This document shows positions 34,032 to 41,665 of a DNA stretch of 51,954 nucleotides, one piece after another. Positions within the stretch are counted from its first letter, which is position 1, and every line of letters starts with the position of its first letter. The position numbers and the translations under genes were made by a program. The notes under the pieces were generated by a model. It ran no database searches, had not been told where the DNA came from, and was given only the letters and a program-made list of their open reading frames with translations. Source of the stretch: Betaproteobacteria bacterium (GTDB taxonomy: Bacteria > Acidobacteriota > Terriglobia > Acidiferrales > UBA7541); assembly GCA_903970165.1 (NCBI GenBank), contig CAJCHZ010000062.1:1-51954 (forward strand), read 5' to 3'.

Positions 34032-35680
34032 AGCGGTTTGTTTGGAAGAGGAATAAGGAGCGTTTGCTTGGCTCGCGCTTGGTGTGCCAGGTTGCGGCCG
34101 GATTCTTGCTTGCCGCAGTGCCTGCGATGGCCGCCGGCAATTGGCCGCAGGATGAAGTCACTCGCAATTTTGACAAAACGCTGACTTTGGGAGCTGGCCA
34201 GTCCGTCCGCATCGAGCACAAATTCGGAGAATTGAAAATTCATGCCGAGCCGGGCCGCGAGGTCAAGATTTCCGCCGTCATACGCGCGCAGGCCAGCTCC
34301 CACGAGGAAGCAGAGTCTTTCGCGCAAAAAATTCAGATCGAGGTGCAGCAGAGTGGCGCAGGCATCAGCATCCGCACGATTTATCCGCCGGAAGAAAACC
34401 GATGGTTTCACGCCAGCAAGCATTCCTCCTGGTCCGTGAACTATGACATTGCCATGCCTTCGGATGCGCCGCTGAATGCCCGCGACAGTTACGGCAGTGT
34501 AGATATTCGAGGCGTTCACGCCGCTGTTGATGTTGAGAATGGATTCGGTTCGGTTATCGTGCGCGATGCCGGCCCCGCGCACATCAACAATTCTTTCGGC
34601 AGCATTGAGCTGGACGGCGCGGCCGGCAACTCCGTCATCAACAACAAAAACAGCTCGGTGCAGGTTTCCGACGTGCAGGGCACGCTCGAGGTGCAGGATC
34701 GCTTCGGAAGTATCACGGCGCGAAATATTCAGGGTGCTGCGACCATCGGCGGAGGCAATGGGGCGGTCAGCCTTACCGACGCAGCTTCCGCAAATATCAC
34801 GACTTCCTTCGGAAATGTTGACGTTCACAATATTCGCGGCGACCTATCCGTTCACGACAACAACGGCAATGTGGAGTTCTCCGGCATCCGCGGCTCCGCC
34901 GACATCAGCGACAGCTTTGGGAACGTGACGTTCTCCGACGTGAAAGGCCGCGTCAGCTGCACCGACAATAACGGCCGCATCAAAGCAAACAATCTGACGG
35001 GGAGTTCGGTGACCCTTCGCGATTCCTTCGGCAATCTGGAACTGGAAGACTTCAGCGGTACTCTCGATGCCGAGACATCCAACGGGAAAATCACGGCGCG
35101 CGATATAAAAGGAACCGTCACGCTCAAATCTTCCTTTGGAGCCATCGAAGCGTCGAACATTCCGAAGGGCATCCGCGCCATCACTGGAAATGGGGCGATT
35201 GAACTGACGGACATTGGTGCGGACGCTTATGCGAAAACAAGTTTTGGCAGCGTTTCAGCAGAACGCATCAATGGCAACCTGACCGTCGAAAACAGCAACG
35301 GCTCGGTTACGGCGCGCAACGTCAAAGGCGACGCAGGCGTGAATACGTCCTTCGCCGGTGTGACGCTGGAGTCTATTGGAGGCCGCATCCGCGTGGACAA
35401 CCAGAATGGAGGAATCTCCGTGACTGCGTTACGGCCAGCCAGCGGCTGCCGCGACATTTCTCTCAAGACATCCTTCTCATCGATTCATGTTGGCATCCCG
35501 GACGGTGTGGGATACAACCTCTCGGCACGGACTTCTTTTGGCCGGGTTTCCTCGGATCTGCCGGTCACGGCAACGGGAAGCATCGGGGGAGACGCTTTGA
35601 ACGGAACGATTGGCTCAGGCGGCTGCCAACTGCAGCTTACGAATTCCAACGGAAGCATCGAGATCGCCAAAGCCCCGTGA
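34028..35680 (+). CDS. Exported DUF4097-type beta-strand repeat protein
   Basis: A 550-residue exported protein with a signal peptide (VCQVAAGFLLAAVPAMAAG). Residues about 55-130 form a strand-rich head. From about residue 150 to 460 there are some 17 repeats of 18-20 residues, alternating a SFG unit (for example SFGNVDVHNIRG) and an NG unit (for example NGRIKANNLTG). The regular spacing suggests a beta-solenoid or repeated strand sheet, as in DUF4097 proteins. It ends in a C-x-LQLTNSNGSIEIAKAP tail. It is the last gene of the sigma/anti-sigma cassette; sensing or adhesion are both possible. Confidence 0.85.
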   Translation: MKRFVWKRNKERLLGSRLVCQVAAGFLLAAVPAMAAGNWPQDEVTRNFDKTLTLGAGQSVRIEHKFGELKIHAEPGREVKISAVIRAQASSHEEAESFAQKIQIEVQQSGAGISIRTIYPPEENRWFHASKHSSWSVNYDIAMPSDAPLNARDSYGSVDIRGVHAAVDVENGFGSVIVRDAGPAHINNSFGSIELDGAAGNSVINNKNSSVQVSDVQGTLEVQDRFGSITARNIQGAATIGGGNGAVSLTDAASANITTSFGNVDVHNIRGDLSVHDNNGNVEFSGIRGSADISDSFGNVTFSDVKGRVSCTDNNGRIKANNLTGSSVTLRDSFGNLELEDFSGTLDAETSNGKITARDIKGTVTLKSSFGAIEASNIPKGIRAITGNGAIELTDIGADAYAKTSFGSVSAERINGNLTVENSNGSVTARNVKGDAGVNTSFAGVTLESIGGRIRVDNQNGGISVTALRPASGCRDISLKTSFSSIHVGIPDGVGYNLSARTSFGRVSSDLPVTATGSIGGDALNGTIGSGGCQLQLTNSNGSIEIAKAP

Positions 35681-35691
35681 TTTGCATTGCA

Positions 35692-36165
35692 TCATCGGGC
35701 TGCAGCCCGCGCACGATCCATGGCGAAGGCCCTTTTTAGCACGCGCGTCGCGGTTTCCGTCAGGTGAAAGTCGCCAAGCTGATCTTCGCGTGCGTACGCT
35801 ACGTCGGTCACATCGCTTCCGGCGACTGCCTCTCCACCGATGCGTTCGCATAAATAATCGACAATGACAAAATGAAATCGTGGCCGCTGTCTCTTTGCCG
35901 GCGACTCGGCGCCATCATTGGAAAATATCCTGTCAAATACTTCGATGAGTTCGAGCACGCGCACTTCGAGCCCGGTTTCTTCGAGCAGTTCACGAGCGAC
36001 GCCGTGTTCCAGCGATTCGCCGAGTTCAAGCGTTCCTCCGGGAATGGACCATTCGCCGCGAAGAGGCTCACTGCCGCGGCGGATCAGCAGCGCGCGGCCC
36101 TGTTCTATGACGACGCCGCCGACGCCCACGACCGGACGCTCGGGATATTCTCGTGAAGAAGTCAC
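35692..36165 (-). CDS. Nudix hydrolase
   Basis: A 157-residue enzyme that hydrolyses a nucleoside diphosphate linked to another group. The Nudix box GGTLELGESLEHGV then ARELLEETGLEV (about residues 43-67) matches G-x5-E-x7-R-E-U-x-E-E-x-G-U. It starts at GTG 36165 with a weak ribosome-binding site. It converges with the repeat protein and diverges from the LysW-like gene. The substrate is unknown. Confidence 0.92.
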   Translation of the reverse strand: MTSSREYPERPVVGVGGVVIEQGRALLIRRGSEPLRGEWSIPGGTLELGESLEHGVARELLEETGLEVRVLELIEVFDRIFSNDGAESPAKRQRPRFHFVIVDYLCERIGGEAVAGSDVTDVAYAREDQLGDFHLTETATRVLKRAFAMDRARAAAR

Positions 36166-36223
36166 TTTTTGAAGTTGGCCCTCGGGCGGTTTACAATCGA
36201 GGCAGCCGTGCCACCCATTGGGG

Positions 36224-36250
36224 TTGACTTGGGACCACGCGGTATATAAT
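36224..36250 (+). promoter_or_regulatory. Sigma-70-like promoter of the LysW-like gene
   Basis: TTGACT (36224-36229) and TATAAT (36245-36250), spacer 15 nt. An alternative -10, TAATAC, gives a 17-nt spacer. The downstream leader to the GTG at 36318 is about 60 nt. Confidence 0.55.
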
Positions 36251-36317
36251 ACGCCATGCTGGCGGTGGCATGGTCCATGGGCACCGCCTTGTGAACATTT
36301 TTTCGGAGGATTTAGCC

Positions 36318-36560
36318 GTGATCCGCTGCCCTGAGTGTTCGACGGAAATCGATGTGGATGAAGACGAAGTCGAAGAAGGCGAAATCCTGAGTTGCCCCGA
36401 GTGCGAGTCCGAGCTGGAGGTCTCGCAGACGCATCCTGTGCATCTGAACCTCATCTCCGACGACGAGGAAGAAGACGATGAGGAAGAAGAAGCCGCCGAA
36501 AACGGCGATCTCCTCGAGGACGACGACGAGGAAGAGGAAGAAGCAGACGAAGAAGAATAG
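36318..36560 (+). CDS. Orphan LysW-like zinc-ribbon carrier protein with acidic tail
   Basis: An 80-residue protein from GTG 36318, which has CGGAGGA 7-8 nt upstream. Residues 4-29 form CxxC-x18-CxxC (CPEC and CPEC), and VEEGEILSCPECESELEV is very close to LysW/ArgW carrier proteins. LysW carries amino-acid intermediates on its C-terminal Glu. The usual EDWGE end is replaced here by a tail of about 35 residues, mostly Asp and Glu, ending EEE. No lysX/argX ligase is nearby and arginine is made by the acetyl route in this window, so the role is open. Confidence 0.8.
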   Translation: MIRCPECSTEIDVDEDEVEEGEILSCPECESELEVSQTHPVHLNLISDDEEEDDEEEEAAENGDLLEDDDEEEEEADEEE

Positions 36561-36631
36561 CTGGCCTCAAAGCGATTCGTTCCTTCTCCCCCTTTTCCCC
36601 GCGCAGCATCTAGGAAAACAGGAGGGGACTC

Positions 36632-37117
36632 ATGGCAGATCCCGGGTGCGGCCTTTCCGCGAAAATAAACGTCTCGAAAATGATTATCATGGGAACGATT
36701 TTGGTTTTTATATCTCTTGGCTCGGCGATTGCCTACGGCCAGGATCCACCACCGCCGCCTCCGCCTCCCCAAGAACCGGCTCCGCCTGAGTCGTCATCGA
36801 CCGGAAAGCCGCAAAAACAAAAATACAGCCACGCCAACGAGTTTCTGATCATCGGTACAGTATTCGACGTGAAGGGTTATGCTTTTCCGAACGTGGAGCT
36901 CAAAGTCCGGCGCAGTAACGAGAAAAAATTCCACTGGGACGGTTATACGAATTCGCGTGGGGAGTTTGCGATCCGTGTGCCACAAGGTTCGGTCTACGAG
37001 CTAGTCGTTCATTGCAAAGGAGCGGCCGACCAGACGCGCGAACTGAATGCCAATACAGGATTGAGCGAAGCACGTATAGTGATTCGCACGGAAATTGGGA
37101 AGGACGGAACAAAATGA
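36632..37117 (+). CDS. Exported carboxypeptidase-regulatory-like domain protein
   Basis: A 161-residue protein with a hydrophobic export signal (MIIMGTILVFISLGSAIA) and a Pro-rich stretch (PPPPPPPPQEPAPPE). A domain then follows: FLIIGTVFDVKGYAFPNVELKVRRSN and TNSRGEFAIRVPQGSVYELVVHCKG. This matches the beta-sandwich of CarboxypepD_reg/Cna_B-like modules. AGGAGGGG precedes the ATG. The stop overlaps the next gene (ATGA). The ligand is unknown. Confidence 0.75.
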   Translation: MADPGCGLSAKINVSKMIIMGTILVFISLGSAIAYGQDPPPPPPPPQEPAPPESSSTGKPQKQKYSHANEFLIIGTVFDVKGYAFPNVELKVRRSNEKKFHWDGYTNSRGEFAIRVPQGSVYELVVHCKGAADQTRELNANTGLSEARIVIRTEIGKDGTK

Positions 37118-37476
37118 GTGCGCTTATGAAATTTTTCGGCCTGGTGCTGATTCTGAGTCTGGCAGCAGGATCAATGGTTGCGCAGGATGCAAAGCACGAA
37201 GCCCAATTGCGCACGGTCCACGGAGTGGTGCTCGACAAAGCCCAAGATCCGATATCGGAAAGCGTCGTGTTCCTCAAGAATACCAGGACAAATGTCGTGC
37301 GGAGCTCTTATACGGACAATACTGGGAAGTATCGCTTCAGCGGCCTCGACCCAAACGTAGACTATGAAGTTTACGCGGAAAAAGAAGGAGCGAAGTCACC
37401 GACTCGCACGGTCTCTAGTTTTGACAGCCGTAAGGACATCAATTTGGACCTGAAAATCGACAAAAAGAAAGAATGA
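37114..37476 (+). CDS. Small exported carboxypeptidase-regulatory-like protein
   Basis: A 120-residue protein with a signal peptide (FFGLVLILSLAAGSMVAQD). A single regulatory-like domain follows: RTVHGVVLDKAQDPISESVVFLKN and TDNTGKYRFSGLDPNVDYEVYAEKEGAKS. It ends in a Lys-rich tail. ATG 37114 lies in the stop of the previous gene; the two share a domain type and probably act together in the periplasm or outer surface. Confidence 0.78.
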   Translation: MSALMKFFGLVLILSLAAGSMVAQDAKHEAQLRTVHGVVLDKAQDPISESVVFLKNTRTNVVRSSYTDNTGKYRFSGLDPNVDYEVYAEKEGAKSPTRTVSSFDSRKDINLDLKIDKKKE

Positions 37477-37486
37477 AGGTGCGCCG

Positions 37487-38497
37487 TTAGCGTTCCGTTA
37501 CGAAATCCGGCCCCTTGTTTAGTATCGGCGCGAGGACGCGAATCGCTCGTGGGATTATTTCGATTTCGACTGGTGTCGGTCCTAGAATTTCGCCGTCTCC
37601 GTGAAACAGGGCGGGGCGGTCCGTCATAATACGCACTTTTTGAGCCCGCATTCTTCTGACGTACCGGGGGTGCAGTTCACCAGTCCTCATCAAACGGGGC
37701 AACACTCTCAGAACATCCCAAAAATTGAGGTCCTGCACGAACACGATATCCAGCCAGCCATCATCGATTGCCGCGTCCGGGGCAAGGCGAATTCCTGCCC
37801 CATAGGTTGGAGTATTGAGCGCAGCAGAGACTAGGCACCTGGCTTCCACTCGCGACAGGTCACTATCTGGAAACTCAGCGCGTACCTGGATTGGCAGAAA
37901 GCCCCAAAAGGCACGGAGCGCCGAAGCGACGTAGCGAGACCTGCCCGGCAGATTGCGAAATGCGCCGTTCGCATGGCGCGCCGCTTCCGCGTCGATGCCT
38001 AATCCTCCCCCGCCCAGATAGAGGCGCTCGCGACCGTCTCCCGTTCGTGCCCGCACTAGATCTACGCATCTGGGCTCGGCGTTCAAGAGGGCCGCCGCAG
38101 CATCCACTGGATTTTTCGGCAGGTGCAGAGAAGCAGCGAAATCGTTTCCGCCGCCAGCAGGCAAGACTCCGACAACGACATTGGAGCCGTACGCCGCGTT
38201 GACAAGAGCTTGAAGGGTGCCGTCACCTCCGAGGGAGAGCAGCAGCCGCTTGCCGTCTTTGATTGCGGCAAGAGCGGCGGAAGCAAGTTCCTGGGAGCTT
38301 TTGGTGTATACAAATTCCGTGGCCATGGATGCCGTCTCGAATAACACCCGTACTCGTTGCAGGCGGTTGCGCGCGCGAAACCCACCTGCGGCGGAGTTCA
38401 CAAAGACTACTGCCGGCAATAGTGAGGAAATGGGGTAGGCGTGGGCCACTGGGTGGCCATCCTGCCCAACGGACGAGCGGCATGTCAATCGAAACAC
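37487..38497 (-). CDS. Diacylglycerol-kinase-family lipid kinase
   Basis: A 336-residue DAGK_cat protein that phosphorylates a lipid hydroxyl, as in YegS/DgkB. LSLGGDGTLQALVNAAY, then LPAGGGNDFAASLHLP, are the nucleotide-binding loop motifs. The C-terminal domain follows. The N-terminus is uncertain: similarity begins only around PAVVFVNSAAGGFRA (about residue 28), while the longest frame starts at GTG 38497. The lipid substrate is unknown. Confidence 0.85.
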   Translation of the reverse strand: MFRLTCRSSVGQDGHPVAHAYPISSLLPAVVFVNSAAGGFRARNRLQRVRVLFETASMATEFVYTKSSQELASAALAAIKDGKRLLLSLGGDGTLQALVNAAYGSNVVVGVLPAGGGNDFAASLHLPKNPVDAAAALLNAEPRCVDLVRARTGDGRERLYLGGGGLGIDAEAARHANGAFRNLPGRSRYVASALRAFWGFLPIQVRAEFPDSDLSRVEARCLVSAALNTPTYGAGIRLAPDAAIDDGWLDIVFVQDLNFWDVLRVLPRLMRTGELHPRYVRRMRAQKVRIMTDRPALFHGDGEILGPTPVEIEIIPRAIRVLAPILNKGPDFVTER

Positions 38498-38659
38498 TTA
38501 GCGCTAACCGTAGCTGGGCCTATTGATGGCTCTCCGTCACGTCCGAGGGAGCCGCTGCAGCGCGCCACTACTGAGCGGGTTTGCTAAAAAGACTTTGCCG
38601 CCATCCGGTCGTAACCCTGAGGATAATCTCGGAAAGGATCACCGAAAGGAATTGAGATC

Positions 38660-38734
38660 TGGTGCCGGCGGGGGGAATCGAACCCACGGCCTAGGGATTA
38701 TGAGACCCTCGCTCTACCACTGAGCTACGCCGGC
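38660..38734 (-). tRNA. tRNA-Met (CAT anticodon)
   Basis: The minus strand folds as a full tRNA of 75 nt including encoded CCA. The acceptor arms are GCCGGCG and CGCCGGC, the D-arm is GCTC-GAGC, and the anticodon loop is CTCATAA with anticodon CAT. The T loop is TTCGATT. The anticodon stem starts AGGGT/TCCCT, with a T:T pair next to the loop, and the T stem has one T:C mismatch. An Ile tRNA with lysidine shares the CAT anticodon, so elongator Met versus tRNA-Ile2 needs a check. Confidence 0.92.
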
Positions 38735-39014
38735 CAAAAGACAATCCTTCATGCTACGGAGTCGGTTGCAAATATGTCAAGCGCTTGAGCGTAAAGCCTC
38801 ATGAGGCAACGCGAAACGCGATGATAAGAAATGATAACTTTCTAATGATAACAATTTGTTTCGAGAGGGACCCGTTCTCGAGTCCCAGTAGACCTAGTAC
38901 TACTGTACTGTTGACCCTACGCGGCCTGAATCCTATTCTCACCGTGCAGCGCAGCAGCGGCCTCCTCTAACCTAGCGAACGCGAGGCGAAGAGAGGGGTT
39001 GCTTACTGTGTACC
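38735..39014. other. Intergenic region, no gene supported
   Basis: About 280 nt between the tRNA and the palindrome-controlled repeat-peptide gene. The only open frame (38785-38970) has no ribosome-binding site and no recognisable product. I see no clear promoter or mobile-element end. Confidence 0.4.
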
Positions 39015-39073
39015 GATACGGAACAGATTCCGTATCATGGGCTACTTGACATCCCTTAATTAAGGGGTAGAGT
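39015..39073 (+). promoter_or_regulatory. Promoter with two palindromes upstream of the repeat-peptide gene
   Basis: A 9-bp inverted repeat (GATACGGAA at 39015-39023, TTCCGTATC at 39028-39036, 4-nt loop) is followed by TTGACA at 39046-39051. TAGAGT at 39068-39073 is the -10, spacer 16. The spacer itself holds the perfect 14-bp palindrome CCCTTAATTAAGGG (39053-39066). A repressor bound between the -35 and -10 would block transcription. Confidence 0.65.
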
Positions 39074-39106
39074 GTCTCCGGGTGTCTTCCATCCCCGGAG
39101 GCTCAA

Positions 39107-39322
39107 ATGTCCAGGAAGCTCGCAGTAGTGTTCCTTGCCATGTTGGTATTGGTAGGGGCTATGGGCTTGAAAACCATCGTTACGGCGCACGGCGACGGAC
39201 CCGTAATCATGGCAGCAGGGTCGGCGCCAGCCCCGCCGACACCGTACAAAGCGGGAAGTGCACCGGCACCACCAACGCCTTACAAGGCGGGAAGTGCGCC
39301 GGCACCACCAACGCCTTATTGA
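39107..39322 (+). CDS. Small exported protein with three 12-residue Pro-rich repeats
   Basis: A 71-residue protein with a signal peptide (LAVVFLAMLVLVGAMGLKT) and a mature part of three copies of AGSAPAPPTPY joined by Lys. GGAGG lies 5-6 nt upstream of the ATG. The first repeat (39215-39247) differs from the second at almost every third base or synonymous codon, yet the peptide is identical; the last two repeats are near identical. I recognise no family. The pattern suggests a surface or scaffold peptide under selection. Confidence 0.7.
   Translation: MSRKLAVVFLAMLVLVGAMGLKTIVTAHGDGPVIMAAGSAPAPPTPYKAGSAPAPPTPYKAGSAPAPPTPY
39215..39319 (+). repeat. Three tandem peptide-coding repeats
   Basis: Units lie at 39215-39247, 39248-39283 and 39284-39319. 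Each encodes AGSAPAPPTPY; the second and third start with Lys (36 nt). Unit 1 uses different synonymous codons at 10 of 11 positions compared with unit 2. Confidence 0.85.
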
Positions 39323-39390
39323 GAACCGGTCAGTAACCGCAGAAACTGATCAAAGAGTTTCTGTGCGCGGGGATCAAGGGCGTAGATCGG

Positions 39391-40098
39391 TTGAGACGCG
39401 TGCTTGGTCCATTCGCATACTTCATCTGGGTCGTAGGCTTCTTATGCGAAGTTACGGTATTGGTGTGTGCGCTCAAGAAACAGGTTTTTCGCCGCTATCT
39501 TCTTTTGAATCTGTACGTTGTCGGTTTGATCCTCTCGGAGTTCCTGCGCTACAAGGTCCTCGCTGAGTACGGCTTCAGCTCTCAAGAGTACATGTATGTT
39601 TACTACTACTCGGACGCAGTCCTGACGGTTTTCCTCTATTTCGCGCTGAGCACACTTTATGCTCAGGTCTTCAGCGAGATGAAAGCCGAGCGCTTTGTGA
39701 AGATGGTCATGATTCTGCTGCTGGGCGGAACGGCCCTGTTTACGTATGCAGTCGTCGAACAATCCTCGTCGAAGCTGGTCACGCACTTCGTCATTGAGCT
39801 TTCCCAGAACATTTATTTCGTTGGCCTCGTTCTGACCTACGTACTTTGGGCCGCGATCTTGAAGCTGCGTGAAACGCGCAGCCGGCTCATCCAGCTTGTT
39901 CTATCCCTGGGCGTTTATTTCAGTCTCCATGCGGCCAACTACGCGATTCGCAATGTCTATCCGCCGCTCAGCTCTGTGTTCGTCCCCCTCACACAGGTTT
40001 TTGGAACGTTTCTCCCGCTGGCGTGGGCCTACGCTTTCTGGCGCTTGCCTGAAGAAGAGCGGCTGGTACCTTCAAGACTGGCGGTGATCCCGCGATGA
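39391..40098 (+). CDS. Multi-pass membrane protein of unknown function
   Basis: A 235-residue membrane protein with about seven hydrophobic segments, starting at a TTG (39391; GTG 39400 is possible). Charged loops include FRRYLLLNLYVVG and KLRETRSRLIQ. No enzymatic motif is seen. Its stop overlaps the downstream gene start as ATGA. It sits 69 nt downstream of the repeat-peptide gene in the same direction, so they may be co-transcribed. Function unknown. Confidence 0.75.
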   Translation: MRRVLGPFAYFIWVVGFLCEVTVLVCALKKQVFRRYLLLNLYVVGLILSEFLRYKVLAEYGFSSQEYMYVYYYSDAVLTVFLYFALSTLYAQVFSEMKAERFVKMVMILLLGGTALFTYAVVEQSSSKLVTHFVIELSQNIYFVGLVLTYVLWAAILKLRETRSRLIQLVLSLGVYFSLHAANYAIRNVYPPLSSVFVPLTQVFGTFLPLAWAYAFWRLPEEERLVPSRLAVIPR

Positions 40099-40496
40099 TG
40101 GCCGGCATCATTCTCGTTTGCTCGATATATTGCCTGCTTCAGTTCTTCGTGTCTTATTGCCGCTCGCTGATCGCAGCTTCGCTCACGCAACGCCTTTCTG
40201 CAGAGGTCCAGGACGTTACTGGAATCAAGAATTCGGCCACGGGCGAAGATTTTGCCCGCGTGGTTCAACTGCTGCAGCTTTGCCCTGACCGGCCAGAAGA
40301 TCGCAGCGGAATTCAGGCCATCGGAACGTACTTTAATCTGTTGGGCTTTCTGCGATCCACGGTAGCGCGGATGGTTCCCTCGCTGGCTGCCTGGACGGAA
40401 TCCGAACGCGGGCAGTGTACTTACTTCGCGGCAGTGGCGCTGGACCGTCGCATTGCGTTCAGCCGAGACATGTTCGCACAGCAGTTGGAGTCCTGA
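40095..40496 (+). CDS. Small membrane-anchored hypothetical protein
   Basis: A 133-residue protein with one N-terminal hydrophobic helix (MAGIILVCSIYCLLQFFVSY) and a soluble, mostly helical region (FARVVQLLQLCPDRPED and FNLLGFLRSTVARMVP). It is coupled to the upstream multi-pass protein through a 4-bp overlap. I do not recognise the family. Confidence 0.65.
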   Translation: MMAGIILVCSIYCLLQFFVSYCRSLIAASLTQRLSAEVQDVTGIKNSATGEDFARVVQLLQLCPDRPEDRSGIQAIGTYFNLLGFLRSTVARMVPSLAAWTESERGQCTYFAAVALDRRIAFSRDMFAQQLES

Positions 40497-40504
40497 CGAT
40501 TCCC

Positions 40505-40524
40505 TCAGCCGGCTTACGGGCTGA
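40505..40524. repeat. Short GC-rich hairpin
   Basis: TCAGCC and GGCTGA, 6-bp arms around an 8-nt loop, just after the gene ending at 40496. It could act as a terminator or be a dispersed repeat. No T-tract follows. Confidence 0.35.
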
Positions 40525-40619
40525 AGCTACCCACTGTCTGATTAGCCACATCCAACCCTTAAATCCCACTTGATTTTTCTTCAACATGGTAGGCTTGCCT
40601 TGGTTCCCTCCTCACCGGA

Positions 40620-41636
40620 GTGGAAGCGTCCGCAGCGCAAAAACGACCGGTGACAAAAACATGTTTGCAGTGCGGCGCCGTACAGCCATCGAGCGTGCGG
40701 GCCTGTAATTTTTGTGATTCTTTGATCGCGGGTGAACAGCCACACCAAGTGGAAACCCATCCAACGCTTGCCAGCCGAAGTCCCGGCCCGGAAGTCAGCC
40801 GGAGCCGCGACCAATCTGCAGCCGTCTCGGTGATGGACGGCGCCTGGCGCGGTGAACTCAACCAACGTCTTCAAGCCTATCGAACGCGCCGCCGTAAGTT
40901 TGCGCCGAATCTAGCTCAATCCAATCTTCCTTTCGAAGATGTACCGGTCCAGCATATGCGGGAGCCGGCGCAAGTTCAGCCTGCTGTCGCTGTTTCGGAG
41001 AGCCTGGCACCAACGCTGGATGAAGATTTTTCGTTTACGGTCGCCATCGGCCGTAACGCAGCCACTCGTCAAGAGCCGCGGATGTTCATCGACGTATCTC
41101 TTGCTCCCGAGGTTGAGCAGCGCACAGAACCATTCAACGAACAACAACCCTCAGTGGAAGTGCACTCTGAGCAGAACGGTCTTTATCCAGTGGCTTCGAT
41201 TGAAGAGCGGAGGCTCGCCGGGCTGACAGACGCCGGCTTCCTACTGTTCGCTTATGGCGGATTTCTGGCACTTTTTGGTTCTCTCGGCGGAGAGTTTACG
41301 CTGAGCAAACTGAGCGCCGCTGTCTGCGTAACGACGTTCGTTTTCGTGTACCTGCAATATTTCGCTCTCTTTACAGTTTTCGGCGGCACAACTCCTGGAA
41401 TGATGCTGCGTGGCTTGCATGTCGCGAGCTTTTCCGGCGAACCTCCTACGCCGCGGCAAATGCTCTGGCGCAGCGCAGGCTACATGTTGTCCGCAGGTAC
41501 TTTCTTTTTGGGTTTTCTTTGGGCCATTTGGGACGAAGACGCGCTGACCTGGCACGACCGATTGTCGCGCACCTATCTTTCCCCAGCGCCAACGCTTGCT
41601 GACTTGGATGCGACGCATGTGGCGCATAGCAGATAA
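40620..41636 (+). CDS. RDD-family membrane protein with N-terminal zinc ribbon
   Basis: A 338-residue protein starting at GTG 40620. The N-terminus has CLQCGAVQ and CNFCDSL, a CxxC-x-CxxC zinc ribbon. A long charged linker follows, and then an RDD domain with three membrane helices (AGLTDAGFLLFAYGGFLALFG; FVYLQYFALFTVFGG; SAGYMLSAGTFFLGFLWAIW). The RDD signature is GLTDAG and LTWHDRLSRTYL. Its function is not established. It converges with the PLP decarboxylase. Confidence 0.85.
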   Translation: MEASAAQKRPVTKTCLQCGAVQPSSVRACNFCDSLIAGEQPHQVETHPTLASRSPGPEVSRSRDQSAAVSVMDGAWRGELNQRLQAYRTRRRKFAPNLAQSNLPFEDVPVQHMREPAQVQPAVAVSESLAPTLDEDFSFTVAIGRNAATRQEPRMFIDVSLAPEVEQRTEPFNEQQPSVEVHSEQNGLYPVASIEERRLAGLTDAGFLLFAYGGFLALFGSLGGEFTLSKLSAAVCVTTFVFVYLQYFALFTVFGGTTPGMMLRGLHVASFSGEPPTPRQMLWRSAGYMLSAGTFFLGFLWAIWDEDALTWHDRLSRTYLSPAPTLADLDATHVAHSR

Positions 41637-41642
41637 GAAGAA

Positions 41643-41660
41643 ACAGACACAAATGTCTGT
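41643..41660. terminator. Hairpin between convergent genes, possible bidirectional terminator
   Basis: ACAGACA and TGTCTGT flank a 4-nt loop, a perfect 7-bp stem between the RDD gene and the PLP decarboxylase, which end 29 nt apart. No long T-tract follows on either side. Confidence 0.45.
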
Positions 41661-41665
41661 CCTGC

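Noticed and set aside
38660..38734. tRNA-Met as an integration site for a mobile element
   Set aside because: I looked for an integrase gene or a direct repeat of the tRNA 3' end nearby and saw none.
38785..38970. Plus-strand frame of 61 codons downstream of the tRNA
   Set aside because: No ribosome-binding site, no motif and compositional noise; treated as intergenic.
39215..39319. CRISPR array suggested by the 36-nt repeats
   Set aside because: There are no spacers between units, the repeats are in frame and encode a conserved peptide, and no cas gene is present.
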